Notes under the pieces: model-generated
The model's input: only the letters and a program-made list of their open reading frames with translations
Told to the model about the DNA's origin: nothing
Databases searched by the model: none
Shown: in pieces, positions 1 through 8,390 of the stretch
How the letters are laid out: every line of letters begins with the position of its first letter
How positions within the stretch are numbered: the first letter of the stretch is position 1
Assembly: GCA_902472315.1 (NCBI GenBank)
Contig: CABRNM010000001.1
Span: 124,001 to 188,000 of the forward strand
DNA: 64,000 bases
DNA from: an uncultured Collinsella sp.
GTDB taxonomy: Bacteria; Actinomycetota; Coriobacteriia; Coriobacteriales; Coriobacteriaceae
Direction of reading: 5' to 3'
Program-made: the position numbers and the translations under genes

Positions 1-1
1 G

Positions 2-1534
2 AAGATGGCTGGCGCCAAGGTCGATGGCGCGTACTACCGCGCGCGCACTTCTTCCGACGCGACGGGCACGTTCTATACCCTCTCCGTTGATAAGGAAGAG
101 CCCAAGAGCGAAAACTTCTACTTGGTGGTGCGCACGCCGGCGGGGTCCGCGGGCGTCAACGGCTACACCGCCACCACGGTGGACACGAGCCTCAACGAGC
201 ACATCAACTACCTGCTGCGAGGCAAGAAAGCAGCCGACGGCAAGGCTGCCGAGGATGGGCACCAGAATACGCCCTCGACCTACAGCGTGGCATCAAACTA
301 CACGCACAGCCTCGTTGACAACAAGCGTAACCTCGTCGACAACAGGGACAGCATCAACCGGATGGAGCTCAAGGAAGCCACCTATTCGCTTTCCATGAAC
401 GTGAGCGACACCGTGACGTTTGACTCGAGCCAGCAATACACGAGCTCTGACGCGCTGTATTATCAGCTCGATTCGTCGCTTGTCACCTATCACGATGGCG
501 TCATCGCGGGCTCGGTAGGATACCCCACGGGCACGCAGGGCACGTATGAGTTCTACGTTAAGGTGGGTGATAACTACTACACCTGGGGCGGGTCGGGTTG
601 GAATCTGGCCGGCACGAAGGAGACCCCAGTGGTGTCGGGCCTTAGTTGGACTGCGAACGGTGGCGACATGTCACTGGTGCTTACCGATGCTGAGGGTAAT
701 CCCATCGATATGTCGGGCCTGCGCGAGATCGCCAAGAACCATGTCAACGCCTTCACCGTTACCATGAGGGCCGCGCTCACCATGACGGAGCCTGCCTGCC
801 AGGCGGGTATCGTGGCCTCGCAGAACAGCGGCACCGACCGCTACACCAAACCCAACTACCGCGCGTACCTTTCCACGCATGCCGACACGCTCAGCACCAG
901 TAGCAACTCGGCATACAACGATGGCGGCGCCGGCTACTACCGTATGGATGTGGGCTCATCGACCATCGCGCTCGAGGCGTCTAAGAAATCCCAGTTGGGC
1001 ATCAACATCGATGACCTCAAGTCCGCTGACGGCGAGATCGCTCTGGTGGGTACCTACGACCTGAGCAAGCTCACGGGCGCCGAGGCTAAGATCGACGCCG
1101 CAAGCACGGTGACCTACACGCTGAGCCTGGAGCGGCGGCAAGATAATGGCGGCTATGCTCCGGTCGGCGATATCTCGAACTACATTACGGTGCTCGGCAG
1201 CGATTACCTAGGCACGGGTGCGGCATCCGCCGACGGTAACAGCTATGTGTTCACCGACACCAAGACCAACGGCGCGTTCCTCACGCGCGACGGCAACAGC
1301 CTTGCCTTTAAGCATGCCTTCTGCGTTAAAGTGAATACGAATGTTGAGGGTGAGAACCAAACTTACGCAAACTACCGCTTGGTGCTTACGGCCAATATTA
1401 TGACCGGCAACGTTGTCGACGACACACCGGTCAACGTTAGCAACCTTGATGGCTATTCGCACTCCGACTACGTGACGTACACGCTAGCGCGCATCAACAC
1501 CGAGGGCATTCGGCACGAGACGAAAACCAACTAG
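2..1534 (+). CDS. Large secreted/surface protein, C-terminal part (5' end outside window)
   Basis: The frame is open at the left edge, and the first ATG lies four bases in with no ribosome-binding site visible, so this is the C-terminal 510 or so residues of a longer protein. It is rich in Thr, Ser, Asn, Gly and Asp with many Tyr. It has no predicted membrane segment, and repeated beta-strand-like stretches resemble bacterial adhesin or Ig-like surface proteins. No LPXTG sorting motif or hydrophobic tail is present at the C-terminus, so it is probably released or held non-covalently. No specific family is recognised. A strong terminator follows the stop. Confidence 0.6.
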   Translation, partial: KMAGAKVDGAYYRARTSSDATGTFYTLSVDKEEPKSENFYLVVRTPAGSAGVNGYTATTVDTSLNEHINYLLRGKKAADGKAAEDGHQNTPSTYSVASNYTHSLVDNKRNLVDNRDSINRMELKEATYSLSMNVSDTVTFDSSQQYTSSDALYYQLDSSLVTYHDGVIAGSVGYPTGTQGTYEFYVKVGDNYYTWGGSGWNLAGTKETPVVSGLSWTANGGDMSLVLTDAEGNPIDMSGLREIAKNHVNAFTVTMRAALTMTEPACQAGIVASQNSGTDRYTKPNYRAYLSTHADTLSTSSNSAYNDGGAGYYRMDVGSSTIALEASKKSQLGINIDDLKSADGEIALVGTYDLSKLTGAEAKIDAASTVTYTLSLERRQDNGGYAPVGDISNYITVLGSDYLGTGAASADGNSYVFTDTKTNGAFLTRDGNSLAFKHAFCVKVNTNVEGENQTYANYRLVLTANIMTGNVVDDTPVNVSNLDGYSHSDYVTYTLARINTEGIRHETKTN

Positions 1535-1543
1535 CTACGCGAG

Positions 1544-1575
1544 GGGCGGCAACCACCCGGTTGCCGCCCTTTTTC
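1544..1575 (+). terminator. Rho-independent terminator of the surface-protein gene
   Basis: An 11-bp perfect stem (GGGCGGCAACC with its complement) and a 4-nt loop are followed by TTTTTCTT. It starts 10 nt after the stop codon. Confidence 0.9.
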
Positions 1576-1608
1576 TTGTTCGCTTGGTCTACTGCTGCCC
1601 CAGCTCTC

Positions 1609-1708
1609 CACCAACTTTCCAGCTTTCCACTTAACTTACCACTCAAGGTGGAAAGCTGGAAAGTTAAGTGGAAAGCTGGTAAGTTAGGTGGAAAGTTGGA
1701 AAGTTGGG
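1609..1708. repeat. R1 repeat block, left copy, with 20-bp tandem units
   Basis: Three 20-bp units begin at 1649, 1669 and 1689, each of the form TGGAAAG-Y-TGGWAAGTTRRG. They are preceded by inverted copies of the same words, so CCAGCTTTCCAC and GTGGAAAGCTGG form a 12-bp dyad. Positions 1616-1675 recur at 3224-3283 with one mismatch in 60. The third unit runs to within 10 nt of the next gene's start codon, so the block overlaps its 5' untranslated region. It could be an operator array for the encoded wHTH protein or the edge of a mobile cassette. Confidence 0.85.
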
Positions 1709-1717
1709 AGGTTCGGC

Positions 1718-3187
1718 ATGAATGAGGAGTGGTTGGCGCAGGTTATCCATCATCTGCGGGCAATAGGAAACGACACCCAGCAGTACGAAGTAAAAGAAGC
1801 CAAGGGCGCGCTCCCCAAAAGCATCGTCGAGACGCTTTCGGCATTTTCCAACGCGCAGGGCGGCTTTATCATCCTCGGCATTTCCGAAAAGAACGGGTTT
1901 ATGCCCGTCGAGGGTTTTGATGCCCGCAAGATGCAAGACGCCCTCTCTTCTGCATGTGAAAAGCTGACGCCCGTTGTGAGGCCGGATATCCAAGTGCTCC
2001 CCTTCGAGGGTAAGCTGGTGCTTTGCGCGCGCATCAAAGAAATGCATCCACGCGATAAACCCTGCTATATTGCGGCACGCGGAATGTACGATTCGTCCTT
2101 TATCCGTACGGGCGACGGCGACCGGCGCATGACTCCCTACGAAATCGATCGCTTTATGGAGGAGCATGTTCAGCCTACATACGACGACGAGCCGGTCGAA
2201 GGTGCCACGCTCGATGACCTTGACGCCGATCTTTTGCAAGGGTTTATAAAACGCCAGCGCGAGCTACACCCTAGGCTTTTGGGCACCAGAAGCGACGATG
2301 AGATTCTCCTTGACCTGCATGTGACCAAAAGGGTGGACGACGCAATCGTGCCGACGCTTGCTGCAATTGTCGCGATGGGACGGTTTCCGCAAAAGTTCTT
2401 CCCACGTCTCAATGTGACCTTTACGGCGTACCCCGGGACCACAAAAACGCAGCGAGTAAGTGATAACAAGCGTTTTGTGGATTCTCAGACCATTTTGGGT
2501 CCGATCCCTTTCATGATTGAGGACGTGCTTGCCGCCGTTGCGAGAAACACCCGAAACGCAGCGGTTATCGAGGGCGCGTTCCGGAAAGATGTGCCCGATT
2601 ATCCGCCCGTGGCGCTGCGCGAGGCGGTGGCGAACGCGCTCATGCACCGCGACTACTCTTCCGCCGCGCGCGGCTCACAAGTGCAGGTCAACTTGTATAT
2701 CGACCGCGTCGAGATTCTCAATCCCGGCGGGCTGTACGGCGACGTAACGATCGATTCGCTGGGAGTTTCTGGGGTTTCGTCATCCAGAAACCAGTTCCTT
2801 TCAAATATCCTCGAGACCACGCCGTACCCAGACGGTGGCTACGTGGTCGAAAATCGCGGCACTGGTTATCAGGAGATAGGTGAGCAGCTCGAGCGGGCAA
2901 ACATGTTGCCGCCCGAACCAAAGAACTCGACAGTTTCTTTTTCGTTGACGTTCGATAAGCGAAAGATAATGCGGGCGGAACAGGTGACGTCTGTGGGGCA
3001 TGTGGACGAGGCAATCTTGGATTACCTGGCAACACATTCTTCGGCCTCGACCAAGGAGCTCACCGACGCTTCGGGTTTGAGCAGGAGCGCCGTTTCCAAC
3101 CACATAAAAGGCTTGATTGGTGCGGGCAAGATTGAGGCGATGGAGCCTCCGCGCAGCCCGCGACAACGGTATCGACTCGCGAAGTAG
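1718..3187 (+). CDS. AlbA_2 / ATP-binding (HATPase_c_4) wHTH regulator
   Basis: A 489-residue protein with three parts. The N-terminal AlbA_2/Schlafen-type domain spans about residues 10-135 (EVKEAKGALPKSIVETLSAF, then GGFIILGI). A GHKL-like HATPase_c_4 region spans about 280-390 (ALREAVANALMHRDY, EILNPGGLYGD). A C-terminal winged helix of about 70 residues follows (ELTDASGLSRSAVSNHIKGL). Such proteins are annotated as ATP-binding transcriptional regulators and are common in mobile or accessory regions. The ATG has a GGGAGG site 6-7 nt upstream; a GTG ten codons earlier lies inside the repeat block and is less likely. Near-identical 60-bp repeats flank the gene. Substrate and targets are unknown. 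Confidence 0.85.
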   Translation: MNEEWLAQVIHHLRAIGNDTQQYEVKEAKGALPKSIVETLSAFSNAQGGFIILGISEKNGFMPVEGFDARKMQDALSSACEKLTPVVRPDIQVLPFEGKLVLCARIKEMHPRDKPCYIAARGMYDSSFIRTGDGDRRMTPYEIDRFMEEHVQPTYDDEPVEGATLDDLDADLLQGFIKRQRELHPRLLGTRSDDEILLDLHVTKRVDDAIVPTLAAIVAMGRFPQKFFPRLNVTFTAYPGTTKTQRVSDNKRFVDSQTILGPIPFMIEDVLAAVARNTRNAAVIEGAFRKDVPDYPPVALREAVANALMHRDYSSAARGSQVQVNLYIDRVEILNPGGLYGDVTIDSLGVSGVSSSRNQFLSNILETTPYPDGGYVVENRGTGYQEIGEQLERANMLPPEPKNSTVSFSLTFDKRKIMRAEQVTSVGHVDEAILDYLATHSSASTKELTDASGLSRSAVSNHIKGLIGAGKIEAMEPPRSPRQRYRLAK

Positions 3188-3214
3188 GGCTGTCCGTCGC
3201 CCATGCTTCGGTCT

Positions 3215-3306
3215 CCCAACTTCTTTCCAGCTTTCCACTTAACTTACCACTTAAGGTGGAAAGCTGGAAAGTTAAGTGGAAAGTTGGGAAGCAAGTGGAA
3301 AGCTGA
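3215..3306. repeat. R1 repeat block, right copy
   Basis: This block carries the 60-bp sequence of the left R1 block at 3224-3283, differing at one base, including its 12-bp dyad. Degenerate TGGAAAG words follow. It begins 27 nt after the stop of the AlbA_2 gene, so the gene is bounded by direct repeats. The region from here to the next gene is AT-rich and otherwise empty apart from a TACTAT at 3521-3526, which could be the -10 of the downstream HTH gene. Confidence 0.85.
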
Positions 3307-3570
3307 CATGTTAGGTGCGGACTGACGAGGGGTTAATAATTGCACAAACCATACCAGCCAAACAAAAAGATACCAATCTGGTTGGTAAAACACCGTCAAT
3401 GAGCCGCGAGCCAACTAGCTGCGTAAATAAAACCTAAAGAACTGTTGCAAATGAATGGCAAATACCCAGATGCCGCCGTTGCGATTTTCAATTAACTGTT
3501 ACGCGGGAACAGCAAAATGCTACTATCTAACAAGCACGTAAGAAAGCAGATTAACGGTTGAGGCTAAGAA

Positions 3571-3975
3571 GTGGCAGGTATGTCGGAAGCAACTAGGACT
3601 CGCGCGCATGCGCCCGAGGTTAGGCAGCGCGCCGTCGAGATCCTCCAAGAGGGGGTCGGTCACCGCGCCCTCGCCGCAAAGCTTGGCATTCCCCAGGCCA
3701 CGGCTCGTCAGTGGGCCCGCGCATATGCCGTGGGCGGTGCCGACGCCGTGCTCAACGCGGGCGCTCGTCATCACACCTATTCGTACGACGTAAAGCTCGC
3801 CGTGGTTAAGGACCGTTTGGAAAACGGCCTGACGGTTCGCGAGGCAATGATCAAGCACAAGATTCCCAGCGAGTCTTCAGTCAAGGCTTGGTGCCGCCAG
3901 TATCGCGAGAGCGGTGAGTCCGCGCTGGTCGATAAGCCGCGCGGCCGCAAGCCGCGCGTTAAAAAGGCGGAATAG
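3571..3975 (+). CDS. Stand-alone helix-turn-helix protein (IS150/IS3 OrfA-like)
   Basis: A 134-residue basic protein with two consecutive HTH units. The first is about residues 12-55 (VRQRAVEILQEG..ALAAKLGIPQATARQWARAY). The second is about 68-115 (YDVKLAVVKDRLENGLTVREA..SVKAWCRQYRESG). This is the DNA-binding part of InsJ/OrfA-type transposases, and its tail ends in Arg/Lys. No OrfB (DDE) gene and no terminal inverted repeats follow; a terminator comes 12 nt after the stop. It is therefore either a domesticated regulator or a relic of an element. The GTG start is chosen because GAGG lies 7 nt upstream; an ATG three codons later is the alternative. Confidence 0.7.
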   Translation: MAGMSEATRTRAHAPEVRQRAVEILQEGVGHRALAAKLGIPQATARQWARAYAVGGADAVLNAGARHHTYSYDVKLAVVKDRLENGLTVREAMIKHKIPSESSVKAWCRQYRESGESALVDKPRGRKPRVKKAE

Positions 3976-3987
3976 CGAACGGGATGG

Positions 3988-4010
3988 TGCGCCCACAGGG
4001 GCGCATTTTT
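3988..4010 (+). terminator. Rho-independent terminator
   Basis: A 7-bp stem TGCGCCC/GGGCGCA with a 4-nt loop is followed by TTTTTCTT, just after the HTH gene. Confidence 0.85.
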
Positions 4011-4101
4011 CTTGCCGCCCCTCTGCTCCAATGCGGACAGACTCCTTACCCCGCACGTACAAAACTCCCCAGTTGACCGAAAACCCGCCGCCGCTACTCC
4101 T

Positions 4102-4128
4102 CAATTGAGCTATAACGTTAAACAATTG
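4102..4128 (+). promoter_or_regulatory. Possible promoter/operator of the hydrogenase operon
   Basis: Two CAATTG hexamers frame a TATAAC (-10-like) and an AACGTT palindrome, 29 nt before the hydrogenase start codon. No convincing -35 is seen. This is the only AT-rich dyad in the spacer. Confidence 0.3.
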
Positions 4129-4156
4129 CAGCGTTTTTGCATGGGGGAGTGATGGT

Positions 4157-7039
4157 ATGACGCTACTGTATTTCCTTACCCTGTTTCCGCTGGTACCGGC
4201 GCTGGGCATGCTGCTCGCGCGCGGTGACCGCGCCCGCGATGCGGTGGGGCTCATAGGTTCCGGCATCATTATGGCGGTGACAGTTGTAGTCGCCGTCATG
4301 TTTTTTGGCGCGGGCCCGCAGAGCTTTGAGGTTGCCCCCGGCACCTCACATGTGCTTTCGATCGTCAGCTCCGCCATCGATGTCATCCTGTGCGCCGTCA
4401 TCCTGTACAACGCGTACAAATATAGGAACGCACTCACCACGGTGCTCGGCGTGGTACAGCTGGTGGGTTCGGTTGCCTTCGCTGCCATGACGCTGCCCGC
4501 GGCCGAAGCCGTCACGGCGACGCCGCTCTACCTGGATTACATGAGCGTGATCATGGTCCTCGCCGTCGGCATTGTCGGCAGCCTAATCTGCGTGTATGCC
4601 CTGGGCTACATGAAGGACTTCCAGGCCCATGACGAGCACGAGGCTGCGCTGCGCGGGCAGACTGCGCCCGACCGACGCCCGCAGTTCCTGGCGCTTATGT
4701 TCCTGTTCCTCTCGGCCATGTTCGTCATCGTGACGAGCGACAACCTTGAGTGGTTGTTCTGCGGCTGGGAAATCACCACCGTGTGCTCGTTCCTCATGAT
4801 TGGCTACACGCGCACGCCCGAGGCCATCAAGAACGCCTTCACCCAGATTATCCTCAACATGCTGGGCGGCATCGCGTTTTTGGCCGGACTCATGTACCTG
4901 CACGTTAACGGTATGCCGCTGACCATCTCGGGCATGATTGAGCTTTCCGGCGCCGGAACCGCGCAATCCGCGCTGCTGGTGATGCCGGTCATTCTGCTGT
5001 CGCTCGCCGCACTCACCAAGGCCGCACAGATGCCGTTCCACACTTGGCTGCTGGGTGCCATGGTTGCCCCCACGCCCACGAGCGCCCTGCTGCACTCGTC
5101 AACCATGGTCAAAGCCGGCGTGTTCCTGATGGTCAAGCTCAGCCCGCTCTATGCCATCTATCCCGTGACTGGCTTTATGGTCACGAGCGTGGGCGCCATC
5201 ACGTTTTTGCTTGCCGCCCTCATGGCCATCTCGCAGAGCAACGCCAAACGCGTGCTCGCGTACTCCACCATTTCCAACTTGGGCCTCATCAGTGCCTGTT
5301 TGGGTGTCGGCGCGCCCGAGGCCGTATGGGCGGCCATCTTCCTGATCCTGTTCCACACGGTGGCCAAGTCGCTGCTGTTCCTGTGCGTGGGCACGGCCGA
5401 GCATCATATCGGCAGCCGCAATATCGAGGACATGGACGGTATGTTCAGCCGCATGCCGCACCTGACGCGTCTGATGATGCTGGGCATCATGGGCATGTTT
5501 GTGGCGCCGTTTGGCATGCTCGTGTCCAAGTGGGGCGCCCTGGTGGCGTTTGCGCAGACCGGCAATGTGCTCATGATCATGGTGCTGGCCTTTGGCTCGG
5601 CCGCGACGTTTTACTTCTGGGGCAAGTGGCTTGCCAAGCTTTCGGGCGTCGACCCCACGGCTCAAAACGTTGAGGTCAATGTCCATAAGACCGAATGGAT
5701 GGCCCTCAACACCATCGCCGCGCTGCTGATTCTGTGCTGCGTGGCGTTCCCGGTTATCTCGAGCGGTCTGGTGTCGCCTTACTTGGCCATGGTGTTTGGC
5801 CGCGTGCCGTACGTTATTGGCAAGGACGCCATGTACCTGATGGTGGTTATCGTGGCGTTTATCGCCGTGGTGCTGCTGACTTCATTCCGCGTGAGCAACA
5901 AACCGCACGTCAACGTGTACCTTTCGGGCGTGGGGACCGACAAATATCGCCATTTCCGCGGCTCGATGGGACACGAGGTGAAGGCCGAAAAGCGCAATTG
6001 GTACTCGGAGGACGCCCTTGGCGAGAAGCGTATTGGCCCCGCGGGTAGCGTCGTGTGCTGCAGCATTATCTTGTTTGCGCTGCTGTGTTGCGCGTGGATT
6101 GGGCCCGAGCGACTTGCCATGAGTGCGCCCTCGGTGCTGCGCGGCAAGTATTTTGAAGGTTCGGGCGTCGTGGGCATTTTTATTGGCACCGTGGCATTTG
6201 CCTTACTGGCGCCGCTTGTGGGCGGCCTGATCGACGGCGTTGACCGCAAACTTTCGGCCCGCATGCAGGGCCGCGTGGGCCCGCGCCTGCTCCAGCCTTT
6301 CTACGATGTGGCCAAGCTGCTGCGCAAGGCCCCCGCCAGCGTAAACACCATGGACGATACCTACATGGCGTGCGCGCTCATCTTTACCGTGGTGGGCGGC
6401 GGCATCTTTGTGTCGGGTTCCAACACGCTGTTGTGCGCTTTTATGGTGACCCTCGCTGCGATCTTTGTGGTGTTGGCGTCCGCCTCGACGCAAAGCCCGT
6501 TTGCCCAGGTCGGCGCCGACCGTGAGCTGCTGCAGGTCATGAGTTACGAGCCCGCCGTTTTGCTGATGAGCGTGGGCCTGTACCTTGCCACCGACAGCTT
6601 CGATTCCATCGCCGTGACGGGGCAGTCGGCCCCCATCATCGTGTACAGCGCGCCCATTTTCCTCGCGCTGCTCGCGGTGCTCACCATCAAGCTGCGCAAG
6701 TCGCCGTTTGACCTTTCGTACTCGCATCACGCGCATCAGGAGATCGTCCAGGGCGTCGCCACCGAGATGAGCGGCGGCACGCTGGCCAAGATGACCCTTA
6801 TGCACTGGTGCGAGACCGTGCTGTTTTTGATGTGGGTGGGCATGTTCTTTGTTTGGGACAACCCCGTGAGTTGGGTGGTCGCCCTGGTCGTGATGGCCGC
6901 GACGTACTTTGTCGAGGTGCTGATCGACAACACCTTCGCGCGCAGCACCTGGCGCAGCTGCTTTAAGCTCGGCTGGGGCGTAGCGCTGGTGTTTGGCCTG
7001 CTCAATCTTATGCCCATCCTCGTCGACGTATTTATTTAG
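4157..7039 (+). CDS. Fused antiporter-like (EchA/HyfB) and NuoH-like (EchB/HyfC) hydrogenase membrane subunit
   Basis: A 960-residue polytopic protein. Residues ~1-580 are a NuoL/N-type proton-translocating module: the buried Glu (LFCGWEITT), the Lys of TKAAQMPFHTWLLGAM and FHTVAKSLLF are all present. Residues ~640-960 are NuoH/HyfC-like, with GRVGPRLLQPFYDVAKLL, FAQVGADRELLQ and HQEIVQG. In Ech and Hyf/Hyc complexes these are separate subunits; here they share one reading frame with no internal stop. This is the ion-pumping and quinone-site-derived anchor of the complex encoded downstream. The SD GGGGGAG is 7 nt before the ATG. It could be called HyfB, but the gene set matches six-subunit Ech better. 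Confidence 0.88.
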   Translation: MTLLYFLTLFPLVPALGMLLARGDRARDAVGLIGSGIIMAVTVVVAVMFFGAGPQSFEVAPGTSHVLSIVSSAIDVILCAVILYNAYKYRNALTTVLGVVQLVGSVAFAAMTLPAAEAVTATPLYLDYMSVIMVLAVGIVGSLICVYALGYMKDFQAHDEHEAALRGQTAPDRRPQFLALMFLFLSAMFVIVTSDNLEWLFCGWEITTVCSFLMIGYTRTPEAIKNAFTQIILNMLGGIAFLAGLMYLHVNGMPLTISGMIELSGAGTAQSALLVMPVILLSLAALTKAAQMPFHTWLLGAMVAPTPTSALLHSSTMVKAGVFLMVKLSPLYAIYPVTGFMVTSVGAITFLLAALMAISQSNAKRVLAYSTISNLGLISACLGVGAPEAVWAAIFLILFHTVAKSLLFLCVGTAEHHIGSRNIEDMDGMFSRMPHLTRLMMLGIMGMFVAPFGMLVSKWGALVAFAQTGNVLMIMVLAFGSAATFYFWGKWLAKLSGVDPTAQNVEVNVHKTEWMALNTIAALLILCCVAFPVISSGLVSPYLAMVFGRVPYVIGKDAMYLMVVIVAFIAVVLLTSFRVSNKPHVNVYLSGVGTDKYRHFRGSMGHEVKAEKRNWYSEDALGEKRIGPAGSVVCCSIILFALLCCAWIGPERLAMSAPSVLRGKYFEGSGVVGIFIGTVAFALLAPLVGGLIDGVDRKLSARMQGRVGPRLLQPFYDVAKLLRKAPASVNTMDDTYMACALIFTVVGGGIFVSGSNTLLCAFMVTLAAIFVVLASASTQSPFAQVGADRELLQVMSYEPAVLLMSVGLYLATDSFDSIAVTGQSAPIIVYSAPIFLALLAVLTIKLRKSPFDLSYSHHAHQEIVQGVATEMSGGTLAKMTLMHWCETVLFLMWVGMFFVWDNPVSWVVALVVMAATYFVEVLIDNTFARSTWRSCFKLGWGVALVFGLLNLMPILVDVFI

Positions 7040-7051
7040 GAGGCGGCATCC

Positions 7052-7669
7052 ATGGATCATAAAATGTCGCGCTCGCCGTGGGTTATTCATTACGACGGCT
7101 CGAGCTGCAACGGATGCGATATCGAGGTGCTGGCCTCGCTCACGCCGCTGTTCGATGCGGAGCGCTTTGGCGTGGTCAACACCGGCAACCCCAAGCATGC
7201 GGACATCTTTTTGGTGACGGGGTCGGTCAATGCCCAGAACCTGCCCGTCGTGCGCCAGATCTACAACCAGATGCTCGAGCCCAAGTGTGTGGTGGCCTGC
7301 GGTATCTGCGCGTGTTCGGGCGGCGTGTTCCGCGATGCCTATAACGTGATCGGCGGCGTGGACCGCGCGATTCCCGTGGACGTGTACGCGCCCGGGTGCG
7401 CCATTCGCCCCGAGACGGTGATCGATGCCATCGTGGAGGCGTGCGGCATCCTGGACCAGAAGGAGGCCGTGATGCGCGCCGGCGGCGACCCGCTCACCGT
7501 GGGCGGCGCCGCTACCTGGGACGGTGGCGTTGAGTTGGGCGAGGACGGGTTTGTGGCCGCGGGGGCCGGGGCTGACGGTGCCGGTGGCGCGCCTGCCGGG
7601 AAGCCCGCCGCGCCCGCCGCTGGCGACGCATCTGCTGAGACGCCCGCCGCTGCAAAGGAGGCCGAGTAA
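7052..7669 (+). CDS. [NiFe] hydrogenase small subunit (NuoB/EchC/HycG-like)
   Basis: A 205-residue protein. The first ~150 residues are the NuoB fold that carries the proximal [4Fe-4S] cluster. Cys19 and Cys22 form CNGC, a second Cys group (79, 83, 86, 88) lies in CVVACGICACSGG, and Cys116 is in PGCAIRPE. The last ~45 residues are an Ala/Gly/Pro-rich tail without homology to the core. The subunit passes electrons between the ferredoxin subunit and the NiFe centre on the cytoplasmic face. It lies 12 nt after the fused membrane gene, and its stop overlaps the next start (TAATG). Confidence 0.9.
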   Translation: MDHKMSRSPWVIHYDGSSCNGCDIEVLASLTPLFDAERFGVVNTGNPKHADIFLVTGSVNAQNLPVVRQIYNQMLEPKCVVACGICACSGGVFRDAYNVIGGVDRAIPVDVYAPGCAIRPETVIDAIVEACGILDQKEAVMRAGGDPLTVGGAATWDGGVELGEDGFVAAGAGADGAGGAPAGKPAAPAAGDASAETPAAAKEAE

Positions 7670-8385
7670 TGCAAAAGGCTATCTATACCACCGTCGGGAT
7701 CGACGAGCTTCTGTCGCATGTCCAGGCGCTCAAGGGCGTCGGCGCGCGCTTTGTGCAAATGCATGCCGAGCGCAGCGTCGACGACGGCACGTATCGCCTG
7801 GTCTATACGTTTATCAACGTTCGTGCTGCACAGGAGCAGATCGCTCAGGATGGCAGCTATGCGATCGAGAACCTGGTGGTCGAGGGCATCGACCAGTACC
7901 AGGAGATTCCGTCCATCAGTTCGTATTATCCGGCGGTATTCCCGTTTGAGAACGAGGCGCACGACCTGTTTGGGCTTGCCATTACCGACATGCAGATCGA
8001 CTTTAAGGGCTTTTTCTACCAGGTCTCAACGGCCGAGCCCATGAGCGTTATCACACCCGAGGTGAAGGCCGCGCGCGAAAAAGCCATGAAGGTCCGTGCC
8101 GCCGCAGAGGCCAAGGCGCGCAAGGCTGCGGCCGAGAAGGCCGCTGCCGCTGCTGCTGCGGGGGAGGGCGCCGCGGGTGCCGGCGATGCTGCGAACGCTG
8201 TTGCCGCCCAGCCCGCTGCGGCTACCGGCTCCGATGCTCAGCATGACGATGCCGCTGCCAAGGCCGCGCTCAAGGCTGCCGAGATGGAGGCAAAGCTCGC
8301 CGCCATGGATCCCGAGAAAGCGGCCAAGGTCCGCGCGGCGCTTGCTGCCAAGGCCGCCCGCGACAAGCAGAAAAAGGAGGCGTAA
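7669..8385 (+). CDS. NuoC/EchD-like hydrogenase subunit with long Ala/Lys tail
   Basis: A 238-residue protein. Residues 1-125 match the 30-kDa (NuoC) subunit fold, including PSISSYYPAVFPFENEAHDLFG, which contains the family's typical segment before the conserved H-D-LFG. The remaining ~110 residues are a highly charged Ala/Glu/Lys helix-forming extension ending KAARDKQKKEA, not expected in EchD. Translation is coupled to the small subunit by a 1-nt overlap. It is a structural subunit that supports the large subunit; in formate hydrogenlyase the equivalent is the N-terminus of HycE. Confidence 0.88.
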   Translation: MQKAIYTTVGIDELLSHVQALKGVGARFVQMHAERSVDDGTYRLVYTFINVRAAQEQIAQDGSYAIENLVVEGIDQYQEIPSISSYYPAVFPFENEAHDLFGLAITDMQIDFKGFFYQVSTAEPMSVITPEVKAAREKAMKVRAAAEAKARKAAAEKAAAAAAAGEGAAGAGDAANAVAAQPAAATGSDAQHDDAAAKAALKAAEMEAKLAAMDPEKAAKVRAALAAKAARDKQKKEA

Positions 8386-8390
8386 GGTCC

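Noticed and set aside
1609..1708. CRISPR array (20-bp tandem repeats)
   Set aside because: There are only three contiguous units with no spacers between them, and no cas genes.
3571..3975. Complete IS3-family insertion sequence
   Set aside because: No DDE transposase frame and no terminal inverted repeats or target duplication were found around the HTH gene.
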